Shown here: piece after piece, positions 24,771 through 36,440 of the stretch
How the letters are laid out: each line of letters starts with the position of its first letter
How positions within the stretch are numbered: the first letter of the stretch is position 1
DNA from: Symbiodinium natans
Lineage: Eukaryota; Sar; Dinophyceae; Suessiales; Symbiodiniaceae
NCBI GenBank assembly: GCA_905221605.1
Contig: CAJNDS010002499.1
Coordinates: forward strand, 325,420 to 389,419
Direction of reading: 5' to 3'
Length of the DNA stretch: 64,000 nucleotides
Program-made: the position numbers and the translations under genes
The notes under the pieces: generated by a model
The model's database searches: none
What the model was told of the DNA's origin: nothing
The model's input: the letters and a program-made list of their open reading frames with translations, nothing else

Positions 24771-25095
24771 ATAATGATAATGATATTGATATTGATATTA
24801 ATATAATAAAAAATGATAATAATAATAATAATATTTAAAGAAAAGAAAAAAAGAAAAAATAATAAGAATGTTAATAATGATAATAATGATAATAATGATA
24901 TTAATAATAATCAAAAAAATGAAAAAACAATGAAAAGATTTAATTGCGGTGCAACACATCTTTTATCAAATTGTGATGGTGCAAGCATCAATCAAACATT
25001 ATTAAAATATTGTGATTATATTTCTAATCCAAATAATCCAAATGGTATGTTTAAAAGTGTTACTTTAGTATCAGGCGCAACAGGTCATACCCCTT
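24770..25095 (+). other. AT-rich foreign-looking island, copy 1
   Basis: About 320 bases of strikingly AT-rich DNA sit between C-rich runs. The first half is ATAATGATAATGATATT-type simple sequence. The second half reads as open frame with A/T-ending codons, starting MKRFNCGATHLLSNC and ending VTLVSGATGHTP, closed by a TAA that belongs to the flanking TTAAGCC repeat. An open frame runs from 24,813 to 25,097. Codon use and composition differ entirely from the surroundings. I do not recognise the protein fragment. It could be a captured piece of an organelle, bacterial, viral or protist genome. Confidence 0.55.
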
Positions 25096-26020
25096 AAGCT
25101 CCCCCTTAAGCCCCCCCTTAAGCCCCCCGCTTAAGTCCCGCCTTAAGCCCCCCCTGAAGCCCCTGAAGCCGCTTCAGGAGAACAAGAAACTGAGGTGGTG
25201 GAATTTAAACATCTCGACCCTTCGCTTCTTCCATTTAGCCCTCCTTCACGCTCCCTTTAAGCAATGACTTTTTTCGGGGGAAGCAAAGGTCAAACCCTTT
25301 AAGCTCCCCTTTAAAGCCCCCCTTAAGCCCCCCCTTAAGCCCCCCATCAAGCCCCTTAACTCCTTAGAAGCGCCTTCAAAGGGTCTGGCTCCAAAGCCCC
25401 CTTAAACCCCTTAAGCCTCGCAAGAAAGGTAAATTGCAAACAGGGAAGTTAATGTTTAGCGTCTCACTTCTCTGGTATCGAAAAATAAAATCCAAAAAAC
25501 AAAACAAGATTCAAGGGAAGGGGGAATTCAAAAGACTCAGAAGAAACCCCCTCTCTCTGACCTTGAAGAATGAAAAGGTTTCAGATGGGTGGAATTTGGA
25601 ATAAATCCCTTCTCTCTTTTCTCCAAAAGTGCGTCTAAAAAGCTGCCCTGGTTGCGGTCTGCTTCCAAAGCCTTGAATGCAAACATGGCAACAAGAGTGC
25701 TCGTCAAAGAGCTCGCCGCGGCACAAGTGCTGCTGCGGCCCAGAATCTCGCAGAGCTTTTTGAAAAGGCAGAAAAAACAAACACGCAACAAAACACAATG
25801 CAAAGCGGCACAACAAGCTTTTAGACGGGTGTCTTGCAGAAGCAGCAATTTCAAGTTTCAACTTGCCTCTTTTCAAAAGCTTGAGGATTTTTTTCTTGGC
25901 CCCACACTGTGGTTGAAAAAAAGACAAAAGTTTTTTTCTTGACCCCAACATTTGCTCCAAACAAAAAAACACGGAAGGGTTCAGAAAAAGACATTCCGGG
26001 GCCAAGAAAAAAACCAGCTC

Positions 26021-27384
26021 GAACCCATTTCATTTTGAGGCGGTTGACATCTGTGGTTTGCAGCTCCCACCAGATGTCACCGTGGGTCTTGCCCGGCTTT
26101 GGGCTGCGGACTCGTTTCGGGACACCAAGGCAGTCTAGTGTCGTGTCAAAGGGCCTTCGGTATAACGGGCCAGCTGCAAAACGGCATACAGCTCCCCCCG
26201 AAAAACCGTCTGTGGTCCAGGGACTTGGCCTACGATTGCTCCTACCTGGACGTATTCTTGGCCCTGTTTCTTGGGAGGCCCCTGGTCCACAGCGATCTCG
26301 GGCCTTGGGCCCTGCCTTCCTGGAACCATGTTGGCAACTCCCAGTTCTGGGCTTCCCACCAAGCACAATCCAAGAGCACATGCTCCCAGTCCGCTTCCTG
26401 GTGGCATCGGGGGCACACTTTGACAGCAGAGTTTTGGTTTGGCTGCACACCAAGGCACCCTGCCAAACACACCTCAGGGCAGCTGCTTTCGTGGTTCGCC
26501 CTTCTTTCTTAAATCCCCCCAGCAGTTTCCTCCCTACCGTCCAGTCGACCCCCTCCTTGAGCTCAGGGGCAGCGAGGCCGGTGGCGATGCGGCGGTCCAC
26601 CTCTTTCTGATAGGTTTGCTGGAGGAGGTCTAGGACACGACACTCCTGCTGTAGGGTGTGCATGGTGTGTCTGGTGCCTTGGGTGTCCAGCCACTCATCA
26701 CTGCCTCTAGGCTGCCAACCCAGGTCAAGCAGGTATGCAACTGTGGCTGCCAAAGGGCCCCTTACCATTTGCCACCTGCTGCCGGCTTCTTCCAGCTTTT
26801 GGACTGTGAGGCCCCAGGTTCTCTCCAGCAGGTCTTCCTTGCCGGCCCACCTCTTCTTGAGCTGGAACCAGGCTTCAACTTGCTGGACCATCATGGTGCG
26901 ACCCGGATCCTGGTACCTGTCTCCTACAGAGGACAGAGCCACCTCTAGGTTGCCCATTTTCTGTCTGCCAGACTGTTCAGCCAGGGCAGTCCGGAGCTTC
27001 TGTCTCCGGGTGGGTGGCATTCCCTGGGCTTGGTGGCCCCAAGTAAGGACGGAGGCAACCCCTCCTCTGAAGAGGCGGACCTTGGCCGGCGCGCCACTCC
27101 TGTGGTTTCAGCCAAGTTCAGGACTTGGGTGAGCTGCTCATAGGCCGGCCCAGGGAGGTTTTTGAGGGCAGCATAGGTGAGCCCATCAAGGCCTCCTGCC
27201 TTGTCGGTGACATTCTTGAGGATGACCTTGAGCACCTCTGCTGTTATCTTGAACAGCGGGGAGGCTTTGGCTGCATCCAGCAGGGTTTGGCCGATTCTAC
27301 CTCTCCCCAAATTGCGACCCACTGCTTCCTCCTGGCCCCTGGGCGCTCTTCGCCTGGGAGGTTCTGGAAGGGCCGATCTAGGAA
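26021..27384 (-). pseudogene. LINE reverse-transcriptase remnant (minus strand, internal deletion)
   Basis: Read from 27,384 downwards, the minus strand encodes an RT fingers segment with DKAGGLDGLTYAALKNLPGP (27,125-27,300 region), typical of dinoflagellate-style LINEs. After a frame change at about 27,020 it gives a long C-terminal domain (WDLGWQPRGSDEW-like tryptophan-rich region near 26,700) and then a zinc motif, CPRCHQEADWEHVLLDC, near 26,380-26,430 in another frame. The RT palm motifs (the catalytic aspartates and the YxDD box) are missing, so about 1 kb has been deleted. At least two frameshifts are present. Copies of the TIR element abut it on both sides. Confidence 0.65.
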
Positions 27385-27883
27385 CCGGGCTTCTCTTTTT
27401 CCTGGCCCCGGAATGTCTTTTTTCCGACCCCGCGACCTTTTTCAACCCCGGAAAGTCTTTTTTTTGGCCTCGGTCTTTTTCCAGGCCTCGTTACGGGGCC
27501 CAAAAAAAACAAATGTCTTTTTGACGACCCTGTTCGCAGCCGTCAAAGAAGGAACGACCGTCTTTTTCTCAACCCCGCAGCGTCTTGTGACCGACCCCGC
27601 TTCTTTTTCCGGACCCCGGAATGTTTTTTTTCAGCCTTTGCCGAACACACAGAGCTTCAAAAAGGAGGTGTAAAATGTTGCTGTAGCATTGCAAGCGAAC
27701 AGGTGCAGTTCACAACTCTAAACTCTAAACCCTAAATCCCAAAACCCTAAACTCTGAATCCCTAAACCCCAAACTTTAAAACCTTAACCCCCAAAAGCTC
27801 CAAACGCTAAAGTTGAAGTTCGACCTAAACCCGAAATTGAGAACTAGGGGCTGGTTCCCTGGACAGGTAGGGGGGGCCGGCTT

Positions 27884-29122
27884 GTGATACAAGCACAGTC
27901 CCCCCAACCCCTGCTCATCTGCGAAATCTATCATACAAGCAGGGTCCGCCCAACCGCCCTGCTTGTCTGGAAACCTGTCAAACAAGCACAGCCCCTCTGC
28001 CTTTTGCGAAACCCGTCCCCCTACCTGTCACACAAGCACAGCCACCCCAGCCCCGCTGCTTATCTGCAACGCTTGTGAAACCTCTCATACAAGCACAGCC
28101 CCCTCAACCCCCAACCTGCCCCTCTGCCTATTTGGAAACCCGTCCCCCTACCTGTCACACAAGCACAGTCCTCTCAATTCCCTTGCTTATCTGCAACGCC
28201 TGTGAAACTTCTCATACAAGCACAGTCCCCTCAACCCCCCTGCTTATCTGGGGATATACAAGCACAGCCCCTCTGCCTTTTGCGAAACCCGTCCCCCTAC
28301 CTGTCACACAAGCACAGTCCCCCCAACCCCCCTACTTATCTGCAACGCCTGTGAAACCTTTCATACAAGCACAGCCACCTCAACCCCCCTGCTTATCTGC
28401 AAAACCTGCCCCTTTGCGTCCCCCTACCTGTCACACAAGCACAGTCCTCTCAATTCCCTTGCTTATCTGCAACGCCTGTGAAACTTCTCATACAAGCACA
28501 GTCCCCTCAACCCCCCTGCTTATCTGGGGATATACAAGCACAGCCCCTCTGCCTTTTGCGAAACCCGTCCCCCTACCTGTCACACAAGCACAGTCCCCCC
28601 AACCCCCCTGCTTATCTGCAACGCCTGTGAAACCTTTCATACAAGCACCGCCACCTCAACCCCCCTGCTTATCTGCAAAACCTGCCCCTTTGCGTCCCCC
28701 TACCTGTCACACAAGCACAGTCCTCTCAATTCCCTGGCTTATCTGCAACGCCTGTGAAACTTCTCATACAAGCACAGTCCCCTCAACCCCCCTGCTTATC
28801 TGCAAAACCTGTCGCACTGCTTATCTGCGAAACCCGTCCCCCTACTTGTCACACAAGCACAGTCCTCTCAATTCCCTTGCTCATCTGCAACGCCTGTGAA
28901 ACCTCTCATACAAGCACAGCCCCCTCAACCCCCCTGCTTATCTGCAAAACCGTCGCACTGCTTATCTGCGAAACCCGTCCCCCTACCTGTCACACAAGCA
29001 CAGTCCTCTCAATTCCCTTGCTCATCTGCAACGCCTGTGAAACTTCTCATACAAGCACAGTCCCCTCAACCCCCCTGCTTATCTGCAAAACCTGTCGCAC
29101 TGCTTATCTGCGAAACCCGTGA
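27884..29122. repeat. CAAGCACAG minisatellite in copy 2
   Basis: Same array as in copy 1. It differs by small indels, for example one base lost near 28,951 and a slightly longer stretch near 28,180 where copy 1 has a deletion. Confidence 0.9.
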
Positions 29123-32100
29123 GTTGCAACGCCCCTCGCCACATTCACTCACTTTAGAGGCGGCATCTTTTCGCATACTATGTTTGCAAGCGGGGGGGGC
29201 TGCGCGCCCCCCCCAGACCCCCCCCCTGGCAAAAGCCTCCCAACAAAAATCTTGAAGGGGGGCTTCAGGCTTCAACAAAGCTTCAAGGGGCTTTTGTGTT
29301 TATTTAGGGTTTGGGGTTCAGGGTTTAGGTTTAAGGTAAATATAACTTCTCCGCTACGACAACAAGAAACAAGGAGTTGAATTTAAAATGATTTTCTTCA
29401 CTTCTCTGCCAAGGGGGTGAAATTTAGAACAATTTTCACCTTTTTGCCATGACAACCAGAAACAAGGGTGTGAAATTTACAAAAATTCTTCTCTGCCATG
29501 ACAACAAGAAACAAACGGGTAAAATTTAGAATAATTGTCACTTCTCTGCCATGTTCTATAACTCCGATTCTCGAAGACTGAAACACTTAAGCAAAAAGAG
29601 GGCGGGTGGAATTTAGAGGAAACACGGGGAAAAACAAGAAACGAGGGGGGTGGAATTTGGAATAATTCTCTCTACCCCCACTTCTCCGACTTGATTCAGC
29701 AGTGTAAGAGGCGTAATACTTCCTGGCCCTTCTGTGGAGGGTTTTAGGCAGCACTTTAAGAGGCAAACACAAGCATTTGAATCCACTCAAACCCATGACG
29801 CGAGCAACGTGTTTGCCCCAACCCCCGGGCTTTTTTACCCAACCCTCCCGCTTTTTTAAGCCGGGCAAGGTTGCGTGGAAGCATATGAATCATCTCCAAA
29901 ACAAAACAAAACATGGGTTCTCGGCTTAGCCCCGCGCCACGTCACTGCACAAAGGAGTCGTCGGGCACGTGCAGGCCGCAGCCGCTTCCCCTAGCCTCAC
30001 CTTGACCAAAGGCCCTCCTTGTTGTAAGCCGGGCAGGTTTGCTTCAAAGCATAGGAATGCTGGTTAAGCCCATAATGCAAGCATCGTGTTTGCGAATGGG
30101 GGGGGCTGCGCCCCCCCCAACCCCCCCGCTTTTTTAAGCCGGGCAAGATTGAAATGTATGTTTAGAGTTTCACTTCTCTGGTTTCGAATAGTGAAATCCA
30201 AAAAACAAATACAAAAACATAACAAGATTCGAGGGGGGTGGAATTTAGAATAAATTCCCTTCTCTCTCTTCTTAAAGGGAAGTTCATGTTTAGAGTCTCA
30301 CTTCTCTGGTTTCGAAAAAAGAAGTCCAAAAAACAAAACAAGATTCGAGGGGGGTGGAATTTAGAATAAATCCCTCTCTCTCATCTTCAAGATAAATTAC
30401 TGTTTAGAGTCTCACTTCTCTGGCCTCGAATAATGAAACCAAAAAACAGCAAGGTTTCAGGGGGGTGGAAGTTAGAATAAATCCCTTCTCTCTTTTCTTA
30501 AAGAATAAAATTAAACCAAAAGGGCGTCTCAACACCTTCAACACCCTTTAAGCTCCTCTCCTGAAGCCCCCCCCCCCCAAGCCCCCCCCTTAAGGCCCCC
30601 TTTAAGCCCCCCTTTAACCCCCCTTAAGCCCCCCCGTTAAACCCCACCGTTAAGCCCCCCCTTTAAGCCCCCCCTTAAGCCCCCCTTAAGCCCTTAAGCC
30701 CCCCTTAAGCTCCCCCTTAAGCCCCCCTTAAGCCCCCCCCCTTAAGCCCCCCCTTAAGCCCCCCCTGAAGCCCCCCCTGAAGCCCCTTCAGGATAACAAG
30801 AAACCAAGGGGGTGGAATAAAAAATTCTCGACTCTTCTCTTCTTCCAATAAGCCCTCCTTCACGCTCCCAAAAAAGCAATGACCTTTTTTCGGGGGAGGC
30901 AAAGGGTCAAACCCTTTAAGCCCCCCCCCTCAGCTCCCCCTTAAGCCCCCCTGAAGCCTCCCTTAAGCCCCTTAACTCCCCCTTAGAAGCGCCTTCAAAG
31001 GGTCTGGCTCCAAAGCCACCCCTTAAACCCCTTAAGCCTCGCAAGAAAAGAGCCTGCAAACATTGGTAAATTGCAAACACACCTGTGCGCGCCTTGCGGC
31101 GCGAGGGGGGTGGAATTTAAAAAAAAACTCCCTTCTCTCTCTTCTTGAAGGGAAGTTAATGTTTAGCGTCTCACTTTTCTGGTTTCGAAAAATGAAATCC
31201 AAAAAACAAAACAAGATTCGAGGGGGGGAGTTTAGAAGAAACCCCCTCTCTCATCTTCAAGATAAATTACTGTTTAGAGTCTCACTTCTCTGGCCTTGAA
31301 GAATGAAAAGGTTTCAGAGGGGTGGAATTTAGAATAAATCCCTTCTCTCTTTTCTTAAAGAATATAATTAAACCAAAAGGGCGTCTCAACACCTTCAACA
31401 CCCTTTAAGCTCCTCTCCTGAAGCCCCCCCAAAGCCCCCCCCCTTAAGCCCCCCTTTAAGCCCTCAGCTCCCCCTTAAGCCCCCTTCAGCCTTCCTTAAA
31501 GCCCTTAAAAAGTTTTTTTGGTTGCGCCTTCACTCCCAAAGCCTTGAAGCCTGCAAACATGGTAAATTACAACACACCTGTGTGTACCTGGAAATACTTT
31601 TCTTCGAAGTGCAGAAGCTAAAAAAATTTCCAGAGATGTGTCCACTGCGCGGGCACAGAATCGCGAGAATTCTGGAAACTTTCATCAGACTTGATCTGAA
31701 GCTGAAGCGGCACAAGTGCTCGTAAAGAGCGGCACAATGTCGCAGAGCTTCAAAAAAACATAAAACAAAAACATCTCTTTCGAAAGTTTCCAAAACAGAA
31801 ATTCTTAGACGACTGAGCGGCAAAATGCTCGCCGACGGCACAAGTGCTCGCTGAAGCGGCACAGTTGCTCGTCAAAGAGCGGCACAATGCTTGCAGAGGA
31901 GTTAAAAAGCACAAAAAAAAACCAAAACACTCAACAAAAAACAAAATGCAAAGCGGCATAACAAGCTTAAAGACGGGTGTCTCGCGAAAAAAAACATCTC
32001 TTTTGCAAGTTGCAGAGTGCTCGCCACGGCACAAGTGCTCGCTGAAGCGGCACAATTGCTCGTCAAAGAGCGGCACAATGTCGCAGAGCAAAGTTTTCAA

Positions 32101-32664
32101 CACCGAAATTCTTGGACTAAGCGGCAAAGTGCTCGCCGACGGCACAAGTGCTCGCTGAAGCGGCACAAGTGCTCAGCAACACAATGCTCGCAAAGCTTTC
32201 AAAAAAGTAGAAAAAAAACAAAACACGCAACAAAACACAAATGCAAAGCCAAAAAACAAATACAAAAACATAACAAGATTCGAGGGGGGGTGGAATTTAG
32301 AATAAATTACCTTCTCTCTCTTCTTAAAGGGAAGTTCATGTTTAGAGTCTCACTTCTCTGGTTTCGAAAAATGAAATCCAAAAAACAAAACAAGATTCGA
32401 GGGGGGTGGAATTTAGAACAAATCCTTCTCTCTCATCTTCAAGATAAATTACTGATTAGAGTCTCACTTCTCTGGCCTCGAATAATGAAACCAAAAAACA
32501 ACAAGGTTTCAGGGGGGTGGAATTTAGAATAAATCCCTTCTCTCTTTTCTTAAAGAATAAAATTAAACCAAAAGGGCGTCTCAACACCTTCAACACCCTT
32601 TAAGCTTTTTTCCTGAAGCCCCCCCAGGCCCCCTTTACGCCCCCCTTTAAGCCCCCCCCTGAAA

Positions 32665-33000
32665 CCAAACATAAAAATAATGATAATGATATTGATATTG
32701 ATATTAATATAATAAAAAATGATAATAATAATAATATTTAAAGAAAAGAAAAAAAGAAAAAATAATAAGAATGTTAATAATGATAATAATGATAATAATG
32801 ATATTAATAATAATCAAAAAAATGAAAAAAACAATGAAAAGATTTAATTGCGGTGCAACACATCTTTTATCAAATTGTGATGGTGCAAGCATCAATCAAA
32901 CATTATTAAAATATTGTGATTATATTTCTAATCCAAATAATCCAAATGGTATGTTTAAAAGTGTTACTTTAGTATCAGGCGCAACAGGTCATACCCCTTA
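32665..33000 (+). other. AT-rich foreign-looking island, copy 2
   Basis: Same AT-rich island as in copy 1. The ATAATA microsatellite is shorter, and one extra A in the run after ATG (about 32,823-32,830) puts the upstream part in another frame. The downstream MKRFNCGATHLLSNC reading is unchanged. The island was therefore inside the element before the two copies separated. Confidence 0.55.
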
Positions 33001-33924
33001 AGCTCCCCCTTAAGCCCCCCCTTAAGCCCCCCGCTTAAGTCCCGCCTTAAGCCCCCCCTGAAGCCCCTGAAGCCGCTTCAGGAGAACAAGAAACTGAGGT
33101 GGTGGAATTTAAAAATCTCGACCCTTCGCTTCTTCCATTTAGCCCTCCTTCACGCTCCCTTTAAGCAATGACTTTTTTCGGGGGAGGCAAAGGTCAAACC
33201 CTTTAAGCTCCCCTTTAAAGCCCCCCTTAAGCCCCCCCTTAAGCCCCCCATCAAGCCCCTTAACTCCTTAGAAGCGCCTTCAAAGGGTCTGGCTCCAAAG
33301 CCCCCTTAAACCCCTTAAGCCTCGCAAGAAAGGTAAATTGCAAACAGGGAAGTTAATGTTTAGCGTCTCACTTCTCTGGTATCGAAAAATAAAATCCAAA
33401 AAACAAAACAAGATTCAAGGGAAGGGGGAATTCAAAAGACTCAGAAGAAACCCCCTCTCTCTGACCTTGAAGAATGAAAAGGTTTCAGATGGGTGGAATT
33501 TGGAATAAATCCCTTCTCTCTTTTCTCCAAAAGTGCGTCTAAAAAGCTCCCCTGGTTGCGGTCTGCTTCCAAAGCCTTGAATGCAAACATGGCAACAAGA
33601 GTGCTCGTCAAAGAGCTCGCCGCGGCACAAGTGCTGCTGCGGCCCAGAATCTCGCAGAGCTTTTTGAAAAGGCAGAAAAAGCAAACACGCAACAAAACAC
33701 AATGCAAAGCGGCACAACAAGCTTTTAGACGGGTGTCTTGCAGAAGCAGCAATTTCAAGTTTCAACTTGCCTCTTTTCAAAAGCTTGAGGATTTTTTTCT
33801 TGGCCCCACACTGTGGTTGAAAAAAAGACAAAAGTTTTTTTCTTGACCCCAACATTTGCTCCAAACAAAAAAACACGGAAGGGTTCAGAAAAAGACATTC
33901 CGGGGCCAAGAAAAAAACCAGCTC

Positions 33925-34834
33925 CCTGCAAGACATGTCCAGTTCATAGCACCTGTCACCACTGCCATCAAAGCTGAACACCACGCTGGCAAGGATTTTA
34001 GGAGCCACCACCCTGGACCAGATACCTCGCTTGGCAGACCATAGACGATTTACTCTGCCGTCACGGCATGTCCTGTCCACCAAATCGTTTTAGCCTTGGG
34101 TTGAGCCAAGACCGAGCTTGTGGTCCCAAACCGCCCGAAACCGACGATGCAAGATGATTAGATGACGCAAGGCTCTTGGACGCCCTCTGCCTTTTTCAAC
34201 AAGCGGGAGCATGTCTTCGTTGCCGCATCTTCTTGGGAGAATCCATATTAGCGGTGTCTCCTAAGCATAAATGCGTGCCACTGCAGTCCAGAGTGGGGTA
34301 TCACTGTACATCTCTCGAAAAGGCTCCACACGTACGCCACGTGCCCGAGCCGCCAAACATTCAAGAGTGCTGCTCTACCCTACTGCTGCTATCAAACTTG
34401 GGGACACTTGTCTCCGAAAGGCCTGATCGTACTTACGATAAGACCCGGAACACGCAAGTCAACAGCCGCCCCGGCGTGGCCGGCTCCCAGACGAGCTTCC
34501 TGTGCGGCGCTGATCGAAGTCGCCCATTGCCAGGGCGACTAGCTCCGGCGTCCCCGACTCAGCCGCGCGCCAGCAGACTTCAGATTCATAAACATCTTGC
34601 AGCATCCGCTGGCACTGGACGCGAACACTGAGAAGCAGGCGCACGGGGTCGAAAACTGATCCTCAAGCAAATTTGAATTTGAATGTCTGTAGCGGATGTA
34701 ATGTCATCTTGGCTCCACGCGCGAGCACGCTCTTCCTTTGGTAGTTGCGCGGTAACAACCTGGGCCAGGAATGTAGGCTGCAAGTCCCTCCTCCAGTTTC
34801 TAGAGGGGGGTCCCAGCAACTGATTGTTCAACAT
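33925..34834 (-). pseudogene. Possible LINE endonuclease remnant (minus strand)
   Basis: Minus-strand fragments read ESEVCWRAAESGTPELV followed by ALAMGDFDQ (about 34,510-34,600), resembling the GDFN box of exonuclease-endonuclease-phosphatase domains. Nearer the element edge (33,930-34,083), a GIWSRVVAPKI reading resembles the end of such a domain. Frames change several times. If correct, this is the 5' part of the LINE whose RT lies at 26.0-27.4 kb, split by copy 2. Motif support is thin. Confidence 0.3.
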
Positions 34835-34964
34835 TCTTCAATAGCACACCTCGTTTTTGAATGTATTGGACGGGTGGCGAGGGAGGAAGTTAAGAGTTCA
34901 GGAGACCGGCATGTGCTCATGGCTTCCATCTGTGATTTTGGAGCATCGTGGATTTCAGGAGAAC

Positions 34965-35345
34965 GGGCCCCCCCCCCCTTTGGGCAAAGGGGGGCTTAAG
35001 CCCCCCTTTAAGCCCCCCTTTAAGCCCCCCTTGAGCCCCCCTTCAAAGGGGTTCCTGCAAAGGGGGTCCCTTCCGGGGGGGGGGGGGGGGGAAAGGGTCA
35101 AAGCCCTTAAGCCCCCCCTTCAGCCCCCCTTAAGCCCCCCTTAAGCCCCCCCCCCCCCTTAAGCCCCCCCTTAAGCCCCCCCTTTAGGCCCCCCTTAAGC
35201 CCCCCCCTTAAGCCCCCCCTTTAAAGCCCCCTTTAAGCCCCCTTGAAGCCCCCCTTTAAGCCCCCTTTAAAGCCCCCCTTTAAGCCCCCCTTTAAGCCCC
35301 CCCCCCCTTTAAGCCCCCCTCTTTTTAAGCCCCCTTAAAACCCCC
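34965..35345. repeat. C-rich TTAAGCCCCCC tract with G-rich/C-rich head
   Basis: The head (34,968-35,110) reads CTTTGGGCAAAGGGGGGC, several TTTAAGCCCCCC units, CTTCAAAGGGGTTCCTGC and a long G run followed by AAAGGGTCAAAG. Its reverse complement is at 42,205-42,345. The remainder is (C)nTTAAG with homopolymers up to 10. Confidence 0.85.
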
Positions 35346-35389
35346 CCTAAAGCTCCCCCCTGAAGCCGCAACCAAGCCCCCCCCTCTGT

Positions 35390-35805
35390 GGAGGGTTTAG
35401 GCAGCAGTTTAAGAGGCCTAATACTTGCTGGGCCTTTGGGCAGCAATTTAAGAGGCGTAATACTTGCTGGGCCTTCTGCGGAGGGTTTAGGCAGCAGTTC
35501 AAGAGGCCTAATACTTGCTGGGCCTTTTTTGGAGGGTTTGGGCAGCAGTTTAAAAGGCGTAACACTTGCTGGGCCTTCTGCGGAGGGTTTAGGCAGCAGT
35601 TTAAGAGGCCTGACACTTGCTGGGCCTTTTGTGGAGGGTTTGGGCAGCAGTTTAAACGGCGTAATACTTGCTGGGCCTTCTGTGAATACTCGCTGGGCCT
35701 TTTGTGGAGGGTTCGGGCAGCAGTTTAAGTTTAAGACGTCGAAGAGGCGTAATACCTGCTGGGCCTTCGGTGGAGGATTTAGGCAGCAGTTTAAGAGGCC
35801 TAATG
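35390..35805. repeat. Tandem repeat, about 57 bp (GGGCAGCAGTTTAAGAGG)
   Basis: Seven units of TTTAGGCAGCAGTTTAAGAG, GC(C/G)TAATACTTGCTGGGCC, TT(C/T)TG(T/C)GGAGGG. The same word occurs once inside each TIR element (21,780-21,850 and 29,690-29,760). Confidence 0.9.
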
Positions 35806-35814
35806 CGAGCATCG

Positions 35815-36440
35815 TGTTTGCAAATGGGGGGGGCTGCGCCCCCCCCAACCCCCCCGCTTGTTTAAGCCGGGCAAACTCGCGTGGAAGCATATGAATCATG
35901 TCCAAAACAAAACAAAACATGGGGTTCTCGGCTTAGCCCCGCGCCACGTCACTGCTATGCAAATGGGGGGGGCTGCGCCCCCCCCCAACCCCCCAGCTTG
36001 TTTAAGCCGGGCAAACTCGCGTGGAAGCATATGAATCATGTCCAAAACAAAACAAAACATGGGGTTCTCGGCTTAGCCCCGCGCCACGTCACTGCTATGC
36101 AAATGGGGGGGGCTGCGCCCCCCCCCAACCCCCCAGCTTGTTTAAGCCGGGCAAACTCGCGTGGAAGCATATGAATCATGTCCAAAACAAAACAAAACAT
36201 GGGGTTCTCGGCTTAGCCCCGCGCCACGTCACTGCTATGCAAATGGGGGGGGCTGCGCCCCCCCCCAACCCCCCAGCTTGTTTAAGCCGGGCAAACTCGC
36301 GTGGAAGCATATGAATCATGTCCAAAACAAAACAAAACATGGGGTTCTCGGCTTAGCCCCGCGCCACGTCACTGCTATGCAAATGGGGGGGGCTGCGCCC
36401 CCCCCAACCCCCCAGCTTGTTTAAGCCGGGCAAACTCGCG
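35815..36440. repeat. 140-bp tandem array, 4.4 units
   Basis: Near-perfect 140-bp units. Each holds ATGCAAATGGGGGGGGCTGC, GCCCCCCCCCAACCCCCC, TAAGCCGGGCAAACTCGCGT, GGAAGCATATGAATCATGTC and GCCCCGCGCCACGTCACTGC. Each can form a G7/C7 hairpin around CTGC. Near-identity implies recent expansion. A single diverged unit lies in each TIR element (about 21.95-22.03 kb and 29.85-29.95 kb) and at 41.13-41.22 kb. Confidence 0.92.

Larger units (their letters stand above)
19494..26020. mobile_element. 6.5-kb element with inverted-repeat ends, copy 1
   Basis: The left end (19,501-19,532) carries TTTTTCCTGGCCCCGGAATG followed by TCTTTTTT. The right end (25,982-26,014) carries the reverse complement, AAAAAGACATTCCGGGGCCA followed by AGAAAAAAACC. 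The inverted match is about 28 of 30 bases. Subterminal CCCCGG(A)ATGTCTTTTT-like words recur several times inside each end, as in many DNA transposons. The interior holds telomere-like words, a CAAGCACAG minisatellite, GTTTAGAGTCTCACTTCTC repeats, TAAGCCCCCC runs and an AT-rich island. No transposase was recognised. Copy 2 at 27,385-33,924 is almost identical. The outer flanks differ, so the shared edge is real on both sides. It may be a large non-autonomous DNA transposon or a segmental duplication unit. Confidence 0.65.
27385..33924. mobile_element. 6.5-kb element with inverted-repeat ends, copy 2
   Basis: Near-identical direct copy of 19,494-26,020. The ends are at 27,392-27,423 and 33,886-33,918. 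It differs by single-base changes, a few short indels and microsatellite length, totalling 13 bp. Its flanks are minus-strand LINE-like sequence on both sides: an RT region to the left and an endonuclease-like region to the right. This suggests it inserted into a LINE. No clear target-site duplication was seen at the edges. Confidence 0.65.

Noticed and set aside
19494-33924. The two 6.5-kb copies as an assembly duplication artefact
   Set aside because: They differ by many small changes (indels, microsatellite length) and have different outer flanks, so they look like true separate copies, though reads should confirm this.
34518-34541. AGTCGCCC/GGGCGACT inverted repeat as a member of the hairpin family
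   Set aside because: It has a longer loop, lies in a minus-strand LINE-like remnant and lacks the CC-loop design.
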